This document shows positions 1-8,308 of a DNA stretch of 39,922 nucleotides, piece by piece. The stretch's first letter is position 1, and every line of letters begins with the position of its first letter. The stretch covers positions 1 to 39,922 of the forward strand of contig JBBRYB010000031.1 of the NCBI GenBank assembly GCA_038238115.1, read 5' to 3'. The stretch is from JBBRYB01 sp038238115 (lineage in GTDB: Bacteria; Actinomycetota; Actinomycetes; Propionibacteriales; Nocardioidaceae). Below the pieces are notes generated by a model that worked only from the letters and a program-made list of their open reading frames with translations, ran no database searches and had not been told where the DNA came from. The translations under genes and the position numbers were made by a program.

Positions 1-99
1 AGCCATGATGTAGCCATACTCCATGGACGACGGTGGAGTCATGCGGACCAATCTGGCTGCTGACAAGGGCTTTATGGACATTCATGGTCAGCCTGCCAC

Positions 100-137
100 T
101 AATCAGCGGGTTCGGGGTTCGAGTCCCTGATGGCGCA
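100..137 (+). other. 3' half of tRNA-Lys(CTT): probable attachment site remnant
   Basis: The 38 bases match the tRNA-Lys(CTT) 3' half as I know it from actinobacteria. They run from the last anticodon base through the loop TAA, the 3' anticodon strand TCAGC (103-107), a 5-base variable loop (108-112), a T-stem CGGGG/CCCTG (113-117 with 125-129) around TTCGAGT, the 3' acceptor strand (130-136) and discriminator A (137). CAA follows instead of CCA. No 5' half lies upstream. Tyrosine integrases commonly recombine in tRNA 3' halves, leaving such a partial copy where the element meets the original downstream flank, so the element should lie to the left (bases 1-99 and beyond). No integrase is visible in the window. 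Confidence 0.75.
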
Positions 138-446
138 CAAACTGCCAGGTCAGACGCCCAGAAGGTGTCTGACCTTCATGCTTGGGCACGGTTTGCCACG
201 GGATTAAAGCACCGGCGGAGCACCGTTACCTGCCTAGGGCGTCTATCGGGTCCCGTCCGCCCCCCGTGGCCGCCCCTGGCATGGACTCCGGCAGCGCCGC
301 TTCGATGGCCTGGGCGGCCTGGGAGTCGTCGCCGGTTCGCCCGTGGAGACCCGCTGCCGGGCGGGTCCTGTCGACGTGGACCGGCGGCGGCTGTGCACGG
401 CTTGGTCGGCCAACCCTGCGCCCCTGTCACCCGAGAAGAGAGCCGG
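138..446. other. Intergenic stretch, no convincing gene
   Basis: Apart from the hairpin at 147-175 I see no gene with a ribosome site or recognisable family here. The overlapping open frames are GC-bias artefacts. Confidence 0.5.
147..175 (+). terminator. 12-bp hairpin downstream of the tRNA-Lys remnant
   Basis: Bases 147-158 pair with 164-175 over 12 bp (one G-T pair) around the loop CAGAA. There is no U-tract, which is usual for actinobacterial terminators. It lies 10 nt after the tRNA 3' end, so it is probably the original tRNA terminator retained beside the attachment site. Confidence 0.6.
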
Positions 447-1574
447 TCACCGCAGCATCTCGGCGACGGCGATCCGTCCCGACGCTGGGCACCCCTTGGT
501 GAAGCCGAAGAACGGGCCGAAGTCCCGGGTCGAGGCGAACCCGGTCATGTAGAGCCCGGTCAATGATGTCTCGAAACCCTCGGACAGGTCGGGGAAGCCG
601 TCGGTGACGGAGACCCGGTCCCGGACCGGACCAAGGTACGGAACACGGGCCAGGTCGGCCTTGTAGCCCGAAGCGAACACCACGAAATCGGACCCCAGGG
701 TCTGCCCGTCGGAGAGGGTGAGCATCACGTCGTCCTCGACGGCAACCTCGGTGACCTCGCGGCCCGCGTGGCTGATCACGACGTCGGCAGCCATCCGCGG
801 CACCAGCCAGTGTTCGAGCGTGAGACGTCCGACCTGCCAGAATTGCGCTGCGATGGACTGTTGCTCCTCGGCGGGCAGCCGACGCCACCAGCCACGCTCG
901 GCCAGCGTCCGTTCGATGTACGGGTCGACGAAGGCCCAGCTGACCCTCGCGAACGTGGGAGTGGCATGCCGGTGTACCACGTCCACCCGTTCGGCCCCAT
1001 GCTTGCAGAGCAGCGCGGCCCACTCGTAGGCGCTCTGCCGCCCGCCGACGATCATGACCCGAGCCCCGGCCAAGTCGCTGAACGACACCAGTTCACTGGT
1101 GTGCGCGCGGCGGTGGGATGGGACCGCTTGGTGCCAAGCCGGCAGGTTCACGAAGTGCCGGATTCCGGGAGCCGCGAGGACCTTGTCGGCGGTGATCGTC
1201 GAGCCGTCTTCCATCGTGGCTACGAAGGCGTCATCGGGCTTGCTCAGTCCGGACACCAGCCGCTCGTCCACCTCGAGGGCCTTGCGTTCGCGGAACCACT
1301 CTGTGTAGTCCAGGAAGGCCGCGATCGGGATCGGGTCCAGGTCGGCGGCCCGCAGCCCGCGGTCCTCGAAGTACGCCTCGAAGGTTTCTTCGCCGGCGGC
1401 GTCCAGGTGCCAGTCCGCCCCCGACCGCAAGAACATCCCGGCGGGCATCTGGTCGCGCCAGAAAGCCATGGGTCGGCCGACAATGCGCACGTCGATGCCG
1501 TTGTTACGGGCGAAGGCGGCTGCGGCGTAGGCGTACGGCCCGGCGCCGATCACCAGCAGATCCGCTCGGTCCAC
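447..1574 (-). CDS. FAD/NAD(P)-dependent monooxygenase-like oxidoreductase
   Basis: A 375-residue flavoprotein of the lysine/ornithine N-monooxygenase or flavin-monooxygenase type. An FAD Rossmann motif GAGPYA is near residues 10-15 and a second, NADP-type dinucleotide motif GGRQSA near 177-182. The C-terminal VFASGYK segment is typical of this fold, as is the closing GPFFGFTKG. I chose the GTG at 1574 because GGGAGG (complement of 1581-1585) lies at good spacing before it; an upstream GTG at 1604 adds ten residues but has no ribosome site. The substrate cannot be read from sequence, and no siderophore or hydroxylation partner is adjacent. It lies just inside the chromosomal side of the attachment remnant. 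The family is reasonably sure; the reaction is not. Confidence 0.8.
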   Translation of the reverse strand: MDRADLLVIGAGPYAYAAAAFARNNGIDVRIVGRPMAFWRDQMPAGMFLRSGADWHLDAAGEETFEAYFEDRGLRAADLDPIPIAAFLDYTEWFRERKALEVDERLVSGLSKPDDAFVATMEDGSTITADKVLAAPGIRHFVNLPAWHQAVPSHRRAHTSELVSFSDLAGARVMIVGGRQSAYEWAALLCKHGAERVDVVHRHATPTFARVSWAFVDPYIERTLAERGWWRRLPAEEQQSIAAQFWQVGRLTLEHWLVPRMAADVVISHAGREVTEVAVEDDVMLTLSDGQTLGSDFVVFASGYKADLARVPYLGPVRDRVSVTDGFPDLSEGFETSLTGLYMTGFASTRDFGPFFGFTKGCPASGRIAVAEMLR

Positions 1575-1789
1575 GAAGCCCTCCCGATAGTTGAGCAGTG
1601 ACACTAACGCTAGGCCGGGCAGCCCACCGCCCCATAGACGACGTCAGTGCCTACCTCCACACGCAACCGAGACTAGGGCCCGGTTCGGTCCGCGCTCTAC
1701 CACGTTGGCGCAAGAGGCCCCGCCCGGTGCTCGCGCCCGGGCTAGAGGGGCGGGCGCCCACCCACGGCACTTCGTGGGCCTCTGCGCAC

Positions 1790-2036
1790 TCATACGGAAT
1801 GCACATTGGGCCCGGACCTCGCCGTAGTGTTCGCGGATCGGGAACTGCGACCGCAACGCCGCAAGTATGCGTCGACATCGCTAGCCCGGATGCGGTCCCA
1901 TCGCGGCAGAGCCCGAAGCTCGCGCATCTTGGACGACGTCTTGGGCGTCGGCTTGGTCAGCCGTCAAAACGTGTGGAGGCCGCAGCAGCGCCTCGCCGCG
2001 TGCTGCAACGTAGACGGAGAAGTCATCGGTTGTCAT
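1790..2036 (-). pseudogene. SigE-family ECF sigma factor, frameshifted and truncated
   Basis: Reading from ATG 2036 gives DDFSVYVAARGEALLRP, then TADQADAQDVVQDAR, the start of a SigE-family (TIGR02983-type) ECF sigma factor region 2. A frameshift follows near 1915. In the shifted frame the text resumes as LPRWDRIRASDVDAYLRR, again typical of the family, before diverging and stopping at 1790. Regions 2.4 and 4 are missing. Neither frame alone is a sensible protein, so this is a relic. No anti-sigma gene is adjacent. Confidence 0.75.
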
Positions 2037-2250
2037 CTCTAACCCTGGCGACAGGCGAGCGCTGTACTCAACATGGCCTACTAACGCTCGCCGAGCCGAT
2101 TCCGTTTGCAAGGGGGAACTGAACGCGGACGTTGAACTGCCTACAACGCCGCTATCGACGGCGCGTCCGACAGGACACGGCACTTCGACCTCACCTCAAC
2201 GTATCGGCGGGAGAACGTCCGGACAGCGGCATGACTGTGCGTTCGCCCGT

Positions 2251-2257
2251 GAGAGGG
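2251..2257 (+). promoter_or_regulatory. Ribosome site fixing the GNAT start
   Basis: GAGAGGG lies 8 nt before ATG 2266 and supports this start. Confidence 0.5.
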
Positions 2258-2265
2258 TTGCTGTC

Positions 2266-2802
2266 ATGGCGGGTGACGCAACTCCGGGCCGCGAGGTTGT
2301 GCTGGAGACCGGTCGCCTGCTGCTCAGACCTTGGCGGGTAGCCGAGGCTGTCGTCCAGCGTGAGCTGTGGACCGAACGTGATCCACGAGTGCCGCCGCAC
2401 CGCCGAATCGACGCGGATGGAAACCCCACGGTCGCAGACCTCGAAGACTCAGTCCGCAGCAACCAGCCATCGTCGATCGGATTGCTGGCGGTCGAGCTGA
2501 AGGGCGCTCGTGAAGTCATCGGCTACTGCGGGCTGATCGACAGCGGACAAGGATCGGAGGGGGAACCCGAACTGGCGTTCGAGCTGCTGCGCCGGGTCTG
2601 GCGTCAGGGGTACGCGACCGAGGCCTCGTTGGCGGTTCTGGACTGGGCAAGATCATCCGGGTACGAACGTCTGTGGGCCACGGTCTGGGATTGGAACACC
2701 GCTTCTCGCCGTGTGCTGGCCAAGGTCGGGTTCACCGAGACGAAGCGGAAGGAACTGGACCCGGTCCACGGGACCACCCTGTTCAACACGAGACGGCTCT
2801 GA
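2266..2802 (+). CDS. GNAT acetyltransferase, RimJ/RimL type
   Basis: 178 residues, normal for the RimJ/RimL-like branch of GNAT N-acetyltransferases, which move acetyl from acetyl-CoA to an amine (ribosomal protein N-termini, drugs or small molecules). The N-terminal LETGRLLLRPWR strand opens the fold. RRVWRQGYATEA (about residues 111-122) is the acetyl-CoA pyrophosphate-binding motif A, and the NTASRRVLAKVGF segment (about 144-156) is the usual motif B. The gene is intact and alone, between the sigma relic and the kdp relic. The acceptor substrate is unknown. Confidence 0.87.
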   Translation: MAGDATPGREVVLETGRLLLRPWRVAEAVVQRELWTERDPRVPPHRRIDADGNPTVADLEDSVRSNQPSSIGLLAVELKGAREVIGYCGLIDSGQGSEGEPELAFELLRRVWRQGYATEASLAVLDWARSSGYERLWATVWDWNTASRRVLAKVGFTETKRKELDPVHGTTLFNTRRL

Positions 2803-3279
2803 CACCAGCCTTGAGTGGCTCCGAGCAGCGACGGGAGGCGTCAGCTGTCCGAGGTGGTGCTGCGGTGCACCACAAGCTGATCGATCACCGGACATGGTCG
2901 CGGTGCCGAAGTGCCCGGTGATCACGCTGTGAGGAGAGAGCGTCCACGCACCGGCATGAGCGGGCGATGTTGGCACCGAGTCCCGTTGTCGAGGTGCGTC
3001 TACGCAGCCGCGCGGCACGCGGTGTCTGTGATTGAGCCAGGCGTCACGGCCGCGATTGACGACTGCGCCTGCTGCCCTGGTCGGTGCCGATCGACCAAGC
3101 CCCAGCGGGTCCTCCTGTTCGTCGACGACTCGATCGGGCTGGTCCCGGAAAGTGTTAAGAGTGCGTCAGGATGTCGCTCAGGGGCGTAAGAGCATCATCA
3201 AGAGGTGGTTGTCCGCCGTCTGGCATGGCTTGGCTGGATGCGTGAACAGCGTCGTCGATGTCCCGAAGCGGCTGCTCGT
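2803..3279. other. Gene-poor stretch with an inverted repeat
   Basis: No recognisable gene. A perfect 9-bp inverted repeat, GATCACCGG (2883-2891) and CCGGTGATC (2915-2923), is separated by 23 nt. It may terminate the acetyltransferase transcript or mark decayed DNA before the kdp relic. Confidence 0.4.
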
Positions 3280-3702
3280 CGGCCGGCCCTTGCGCAACGA
3301 GGAGTTGGGCGAGACCCTTCTGCCGAAGAAGATCGCGTTGCCGGACGTCCCGCAGGATCTGCCGATGGTGCTCGCCGACCCCGGTCTGCTCGAGCGGGTG
3401 GTGGCCAATCTCGTGGACAACGCCGTCCGGCACGAACCGCTCGGCGAGTGAGCCTCAACGCGGCACCAAACGACGAGACGCACATCCGACTCGCCGTCAT
3501 CGACCACGGTCCAGGACTCGCCGAGGCCAACCTGGGAAACGATGTTCGCGCCCTTCCAACGCTTTGACGACCGCGGCATCGGCGCCGGGCTCGGCAGGCG
3601 ATCGCCCGCGGATTCTCCGCCGCGATGAACTCGACCGTCGCTCCGTCACACACCGAGGGCGGCGGGCTGACCATGGCGATCACACTGCCCATCGCGCCAT
3701 GA
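3280..3702 (+). pseudogene. kdpD: KdpD sensor kinase C-terminal fragment, frameshifted
   Basis: Only the ATPase end of the potassium-sensing histidine kinase KdpD survives. One frame gives ADPGLLERVVANLVDNAVRH (N box) and stops near 3450. A second gives DETHIRLAVIDHGPGLAEA (G1 box). A third gives MFAPFQRFDDRG and GAGLG (F/G2 boxes), and the last gives AIARGFSAAMNSTVAPSH and the terminal TMAITLPIAP. At least three shifts are needed. The sensor, transmembrane and phospho-acceptor parts, most of the ~850 residues, are gone. The stop overlaps the kdpE start as ATGA, preserving the ancestral coupling. No kdpFABC pump genes are present. Confidence 0.85.
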
Positions 3703-4373
3703 GTCGCGTCCTGATCGTCGACGACGACCCTCAGCTCGTGCGTGCGCTCAGCATCAATCTGCGGGTGCGCCGATACGCGTCGAGGCGGCGAAGGACGGCG
3801 CTGCCGCGCTATCGGCCTTCAGCCGGCGACCGTCCGACCTTGTCGTCTTGGACTTGCGCGCTTGCCGGACCTGGACGGCGTCGAAGTCATCCACGGTCTC
3901 CGAGGCTGGGCCCAGGTGCCGATCATCGTGCTCTCGGCCCGAGAGGGGCAACGCGCCCAGGTTGCAGCGCTCGACGCCGGCGCAGACGACTTCGTCACCA
4001 AGCCGTTCGGCATGGACGAGCTCCTCGCGCGGATGCGCGCGGCTCTGCGGCGATCGCCTGCGTTGAAGGATCAGCCCACGCTTGAGACCGACTCCTGCAC
4101 GGTCGACTTCGCCGCGAAGCGAGTCAAGTTCTCCGATGGCGAGGCCAAGCTGACGCCGACTGAGTGGCACTGCTCGAGGTCCTGGCCCGCGACGTCGGCA
4201 AGCTGGTCACGCAGCGGCAGCTCCTGCACGACGTCTGGGGCCCAGGATACGAGTCGAAGACGAACTACCTACGCGTCTACATGGCCCAGCTGCGCCGCAA
4301 ACTCGAACCCGATCCGTCACACCCACGCCATCTGGTCACGGAGGCGGGCATGGGGTATCGCCTGGAAACCTGA
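3699..4373 (+). pseudogene. kdpE: KdpE response regulator with three one-base frame lesions
   Basis: The OmpR-type regulator of the Kdp potassium system is present end to end but broken. The receiver starts VLIVDDDPQLVRAL. It loses frame after RRYA near 3780, resumes as AAKDGAAALSAFSRRPSDLV with the phospho-acceptor context VVLDL, and shifts again near 3860 before LPDLDGVEVIHGL. The frame is then clean through the conserved VTKPFGMDELLARMRAAL and the winged-helix start. It shifts a third time near 4168 (TEWH then LLEVLARDVGKL) and ends with VTEAGMGYRLET. Each lesion fits loss of one base, two of them in doubled letters, so sequencing error is a real alternative to decay. The truncated kinase argues for decay. 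Confidence 0.85.
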
Positions 4374-4704
4374 TCTGTGCGCTGCCGATGTCTCCCCTAG
4401 GTGCGACAGTGGCCAGCAGGCGTCGGCCTTCACCGGCCAACGTGACCTGCACGACGAGCCACAGATCTGCGTCCGCGGAGAAGCGGCTCATCATCGTCAG
4501 ATCTAAGAATCGGTGGCCGGAACTGGTCCGATGCTGCCGCACTGGTCCGATGCTGCCGCTCTGGTCCGATTCTGCAGCTCTGGTCCGATTCTGCAGCTCT
4601 GGTCCGATTCTGCAGCTCTGGTCCGATTCTGCGGCGTCAGCCTCGCCCCATGAGCGGACTGTCCGACTGGTCTGACCCGTCGGCTGGTATGGGACCGGAC
4701 ATGC
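4374..4704. other. Intergenic region between convergent genes
   Basis: Holds the 19-bp tandem repeat block (4522-4635) and otherwise nothing I can name. It separates kdpE on the plus strand from the DUF402 gene on the minus strand. Confidence 0.6.
4522..4635. repeat. Six tandem copies of a 19-bp repeat
   Basis: Copies begin at 4522, 4541, 4560, 4579, 4598 and 4617. The unit is WCTGGTCCGATKCTGCMGC. Copies 1-2 share ACTGGTCCGATGCTGCCGC, copies 3-5 are identical (TCTGGTCCGATTCTGCAGC), and copy 6 differs only near its end. A 19-nt period cannot keep a reading frame, so the array is non-coding. It lies between convergent gene ends. Confidence 0.95.
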
Positions 4705-5391
4705 CTAGTCGACGAGCCCCGGACCAGGGAGCCTTGGGATCGGCCAGGCGGGGTCGGGACGGAAGCGCTCCCAACCGTCACAGAACGGCGGACCCCAGTC
4801 CGCGACCAAGGCCTCCACCTCGGCGGCGTTGGCCTCGATCGCTGCCGCGGCGGTTGGGTCGAAGACGCCTTGCGCGACGGCGAGCACGAGCTCGTCCTCG
4901 TCCTTGCGAACCATGGTGCGATCCGGCTCGATGACGAGATCGAGCACACGGTCACTGGTGTAGACGGTGCGCTCATCGCGGACGTGCGGCTTCTCCAGGT
5001 TCACGTACCAACCCGCGAACTCTCCTGTGCCCTCGGTGAAAAACACCCAGACCGACCAAGCCCGCCCGGTCGGCGCGACCCTGAGCTGATGGAAGTGTGC
5101 GTGTACTCCGCGGTCCTGCACCAGCTCAGCGGTAAACAGCGTGCTCGTGTCGTCACGCTTGCCCTGGCCATCAGCGCGCGCCGCCCGCAGCACCGGCGTC
5201 CCAGTCGGCAGCCATGCGACCAGGGCGTCAGCGTCGTCACGCACAACGGTCACAGGCTGAGCGAAGTGCGGGACCGAAGTGTCGACGACCGTCGCGCCAG
5301 TGCCGAGTGGCCCGTCACCCTCCCGCCACATGATCCCTGTGCCGGCGGACCAGTAGGGCGGGCTGCCGGACGGCCGGCGGATCTCGCTCAC
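4705..5391 (-). CDS. DUF402-domain protein
   Basis: 228 residues, the usual size for actinobacterial DUF402 proteins, a barrel fold in which some members are nucleoside di/triphosphatases or ribonuclease-associated. The core DDADALVAWLPTGTPVLR is near residues 55-72. The barrel follows, with WSVWVFFTE, the GWYVNLEKP stretch (about 135-143) and the acidic TSDRVLDLVIEPD (about 153-165); conserved Asp/Glu there normally bind metal. I chose GTG 5391 because AAGG lies about 8 nt upstream and the product begins as homologues do; the frame stays open upstream without a plausible start. Molecular role unknown. It is divergent from the DinB-type gene at 5606. Confidence 0.8.
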   Translation of the reverse strand: MSEIRRPSGSPPYWSAGTGIMWREGDGPLGTGATVVDTSVPHFAQPVTVVRDDADALVAWLPTGTPVLRAARADGQGKRDDTSTLFTAELVQDRGVHAHFHQLRVAPTGRAWSVWVFFTEGTGEFAGWYVNLEKPHVRDERTVYTSDRVLDLVIEPDRTMVRKDEDELVLAVAQGVFDPTAAAAIEANAAEVEALVADWGPPFCDGWERFRPDPAWPIPRLPGPGLVD

Positions 5392-5605
5392 GAACGCTGA
5401 CCTTAGACGCACCGCGCCCTGACCCGCGATGCGGCTGCGACAAGTCACACGCACCCCACGCAAGGCCACCCGAGGGTATGCCATTCTCCCGCCTGCCAGT
5501 GCATCAAAGTGAACGCATCTGCTCTTATGCCGATGGCAGTCCCCCCGCCCCGGAGGTGGGAGGACCTGACTCCTGCCCTGGTGGCGGGGCAGTAGATGAT
5601 GTGAC

Positions 5606-6232
5606 ATGGACATCCGTACCCGGACAGCAGCCAACCGCCGCCTCCTGGCTGACTTCTTCGACGGTCTCGACGACGAGCAGCTCGACACGGCCAGCCTCTG
5701 CGATGCCTGGACTGTGCGGGAGGTGCTCGGCCACCTCGTGATGCCGATGGCCGGCGGCGCGGGAAGGTTCATGCTGAAGGTCGTCCGAGCCGGTGGATCT
5801 GTGAATCGGGCCAGCGAGGCGACTGCCCGACAGCTGGCACATCGCCCGGTGAGTGAGCTGACCGCGCTCCTGCGTGACAAGGCCGACCTGCACGGCACGG
5901 CGCCCGGGGTCGGTCCGATGGGGCAGATGACTGACGGGTGTGTGCACTTGCGTGACTGCGCGCGCCCTCTCGACCTGCCCGACGACGTGAGCACCGACGA
6001 GTGGCGCATGGTGCTCGAATGGCTGCCCAAGGGCGTCCCGGGCCTGGTCCCGAAGCGCCGTCTCGAGGGGCTTTCGTTGCGGGCGACCGACCAGGACTGG
6101 TCGTGGGGCAGCGGAGCGGAGGTCACCGGCCCGAGCGAGGCGCTGGCAATGGCGGTGTCCGGCCGTGCGGTCGCGCTCGACGATCTCTCCGGGTCGGGCG
6201 TCGACCTCCTCCGGCACCGACTCAACGGCTGA
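5606..6232 (+). CDS. Maleylpyruvate-isomerase-family (DinB-fold) protein
   Basis: 208 residues, matching the mycothiol-dependent maleylpyruvate isomerase N-terminal domain family (DinB-like four-helix bundle, TIGR03083 type). Features seen are LCDAWTVREVLGHLVMPM near residues 31-48 (first metal-ligand histidine) and DGCVHLRDCARPLDLP near 110-125 (second HxxD-type site). Family members use mycothiol or another thiol with a bound divalent metal. This supports a mycothiol-producing actinobacterium. The actual substrate is not deducible; most paralogues are orphan enzymes. Intact and alone, divergent from the DUF402 gene across ~214 nt. Confidence 0.8.
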   Translation: MDIRTRTAANRRLLADFFDGLDDEQLDTASLCDAWTVREVLGHLVMPMAGGAGRFMLKVVRAGGSVNRASEATARQLAHRPVSELTALLRDKADLHGTAPGVGPMGQMTDGCVHLRDCARPLDLPDDVSTDEWRMVLEWLPKGVPGLVPKRRLEGLSLRATDQDWSWGSGAEVTGPSEALAMAVSGRAVALDDLSGSGVDLLRHRLNG

Positions 6233-6808
6233 GATAGGTCGGAGGCCTTCACAAGACACCCCGGAGGTGCCGCAAGGGATCCATCAGATTTTTTGCGGGA
6301 TCTGGCATTGGAGCGCCGGGGCCTCCTGGCTAGCCCTCCGGAGGTGGGTTGTGACTAATCCATCATTGCTTATCGCGATGGCCGAGGTTGCTGTCTATGT
6401 CGGGAAGAACACGGTGGCTTGGCGGTAACTGATGATCAGCGGGACTGTCTTCTCGGGCCGGTCAGTTCGCGATGAAGCGGGTCGGCCTGCCTGCGACCCT
6501 CGATGGCATCCTGCGTGTCCTACCCGCCGCTGTGCTGGTAAAGGTAGGAATCGAATCGCCGGCTACCACCAGCGACTGATGATGCCGCCTCCTGGCCGAC
6601 GCGTTGGGCAGCTGGACTCCTCCCAGGCTGTCAGCTTTTCGAGTACCAGCGCCCGGTGGTTCACCGGTGAGCCCTGCCCAGCGAGCACCATCTCGGTGAT
6701 CCCTCAAGATCCGCTGGACAGTCTTGACACAGCAGACGTCTGATGACATGGTTCCCCGCAATCTTCGTTGGTGCGATCGTCACCGGTCGCCCGGGAAAGG
6801 CGGCAAGC
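6233..6808. other. Long leader region upstream of the catabolic operon
   Basis: I find no gene that I can support. The stretch includes palindromes at 6661-6670 (TCACCGGTGA) and 6733-6742 and a -35-like TTGACA at 6724. Minus-strand open frames around 6462-6761 are not recognisable. Confidence 0.4.
6724..6752 (+). promoter_or_regulatory. Putative promoter with operator palindrome in its spacer
   Basis: TTGACA (6724-6729) is a consensus -35. The 10-bp perfect palindrome CAGACGTCTG (6733-6742) sits in the spacer, where a repressor would block polymerase. A weak -10 candidate, CATGGT, follows after 17 nt. It lies ~60-80 nt before the permease start, and the downstream GntR regulator is a candidate ligand-responsive binder. 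Inference from sequence only. Confidence 0.4.
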
Positions 6809-8308
6809 ATGAGCCAGTCCACCACTCCGCCCGCAACAGACCCCCGTCCATCAGGCCTTCGCCGAAACGCCGTCGGTCTCGGGGGTGCGGTAATCATGTC
6901 TGCCGCCATCATGGGTCCGGCAGTCTCGACCTTCTTCAACCCGCAGTTCTCGACGCCCTTCTCCGGTGCGGCCACACCGCTGGTCTACCTGCTCTGCCTG
7001 ATCGCCATCTTGATAACCGCGAGCGGCATTATGGAGATGTCCGCGCGACTCCCCAGTGCCGGCGCGTTCTATACGTACGTCACCCGTGGGCTCGGCCCTA
7101 GGTCCGGGTTCGTGACGGGAGGCCTGATGTTCGTGGCCTACGCCCTGCTGCCGCCCGCCGAGATCGGCCTGATCGGCGCGTATGCCTCCAACACGATCAA
7201 GGACGAGTTCGACGTCACCATCCACTGGTGGGTCATCGGCCTGGTGCCGGCGATCGCCATGATCGTGCTGGGTCTCCGGGGGGTGCGGGCGTCGCTGCGA
7301 GTCGCGATCATGCTGTTCATCGCCGAGGTCATCGTGGTGCTCGGCATGGCCCTGATCGTGGTGTTCCAAGGCGGCGAAGACGGGCTTAGCATCGATCCGC
7401 TGCTCCCGAGCTCGTCGCCGAACGGCACGAGCGGCCTCGTCACCGGCTTCGTCTTCGCCGCACTCAGTTTCGTCGGCTTCGAGGCCGCGGCGACCTTGAG
7501 CGAAGAGGTGGAGCGGCCGTCGCATAACGTGCCGCGCGCCATCTTCTTGTCCGTGCTCGCCGTCGGCCTTCTCTACCTGTTCTGCATCTGGGCCGAGGTG
7601 ATTGGCACGGGCACCGACGCGGCCAACGCGCTCGACGGCTCGTCCACACCATGGAACGATCTGGCCGCCACATATGCCCCGTGGATGAAGGTGTTCGTCA
7701 TCCTCGCCGCGCTCTCGAGCATGTTCGCCGTCATGCTGAACTCCAACACCGGGGTCGTCCGTATCCTCCATGTGATGGGCCGCGAGCGGATGTTACCCAG
7801 GTTCTTCGCGCACATCGACTCCAGGCACGACAACCCGTCGTACGCGATCATCTTCCAGGGCATCTTCTCGATCGTGCTTGCCTTCGTGGTCGGCGCCGCA
7901 GCCGGCGGCCTCACCGACTCGCTGGGTGGTTCGAACGTCTACGGCTATCTGGGTTTCCTTCTCACGTTGGGCATTCTCCCGGTGTACGTGCTCACAAACG
8001 TCGCTGCAATCCGCTTCTTCTGGAAGCAACCCGACTTCAACGTGGTGCGTCACGCACTGCTGCCGGGTCTCGCTGTCGCTTTGATGGTGGCTCTGCTTTT
8101 CGGCCAGATCGATCAGCAGGCGACGACGCCGTACACCTGGTTCCCGTACGTCATCATCGGCTGGGTCGTGTTGCTCGCCGCGGTGTCGATCTGGTTGGGC
8201 CGCACGCGACCGCACTTGCTCGGTGCGGCGGGTGCGGTGCTGGCCACCGGAGAGGCTGACAACGAGGGTTCGCTGGTCGACAGCCCGCAGGCGGGAGACA
8301 CCGCCTGA
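6809..8308 (+). CDS. APC-superfamily permease, first gene of the kinase operon
   Basis: About 499 residues with roughly 12 hydrophobic segments, typical of amino acid/polyamine/organocation transporters. The conserved first helix is seen in GLGGAVIMSAAIMGPA, and SGIMEMSARLPSAGAFYTYV is the APC helix-2/3 signature; GFEAAATLSEEVERP is the typical loop after helix 6. I prefer ATG 6809 (AAAGG 8 nt upstream) over an open-frame start at 6743. The stop TGA shares its last base with the next gene's ATG, so uptake is coupled to the kinase. APC proteins usually carry amines or amino acids, odd beside a sugar-type kinase. The substrate is therefore open: an amino-polyol or amine-linked sugar is possible. 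Confidence 0.85.
   Translation: MSQSTTPPATDPRPSGLRRNAVGLGGAVIMSAAIMGPAVSTFFNPQFSTPFSGAATPLVYLLCLIAILITASGIMEMSARLPSAGAFYTYVTRGLGPRSGFVTGGLMFVAYALLPPAEIGLIGAYASNTIKDEFDVTIHWWVIGLVPAIAMIVLGLRGVRASLRVAIMLFIAEVIVVLGMALIVVFQGGEDGLSIDPLLPSSSPNGTSGLVTGFVFAALSFVGFEAAATLSEEVERPSHNVPRAIFLSVLAVGLLYLFCIWAEVIGTGTDAANALDGSSTPWNDLAATYAPWMKVFVILAALSSMFAVMLNSNTGVVRILHVMGRERMLPRFFAHIDSRHDNPSYAIIFQGIFSIVLAFVVGAAAGGLTDSLGGSNVYGYLGFLLTLGILPVYVLTNVAAIRFFWKQPDFNVVRHALLPGLAVALMVALLFGQIDQQATTPYTWFPYVIIGWVVLLAAVSIWLGRTRPHLLGAAGAVLATGEADNEGSLVDSPQAGDTA

Noticed and set aside
1..99. C-terminal end of an integrase beside the att remnant
   Set aside because: Fewer than 100 bases and no integrase residues recognisable in any frame.
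4500..4640. CRISPR array
   Set aside because: Repeats are tandem without spacers and only 19 bp, with no cas genes near.
4705..6252. One long minus-strand open frame over the DUF402 gene and beyond
   Set aside because: Only 4705-5391 carries family sequence and a start with a ribosome site; the upstream part is antisense to the DinB-type gene.
6462..6761. Transposase remnant on the minus strand
   Set aside because: I could not recognise any transposase motif, only a compositionally plausible frame.
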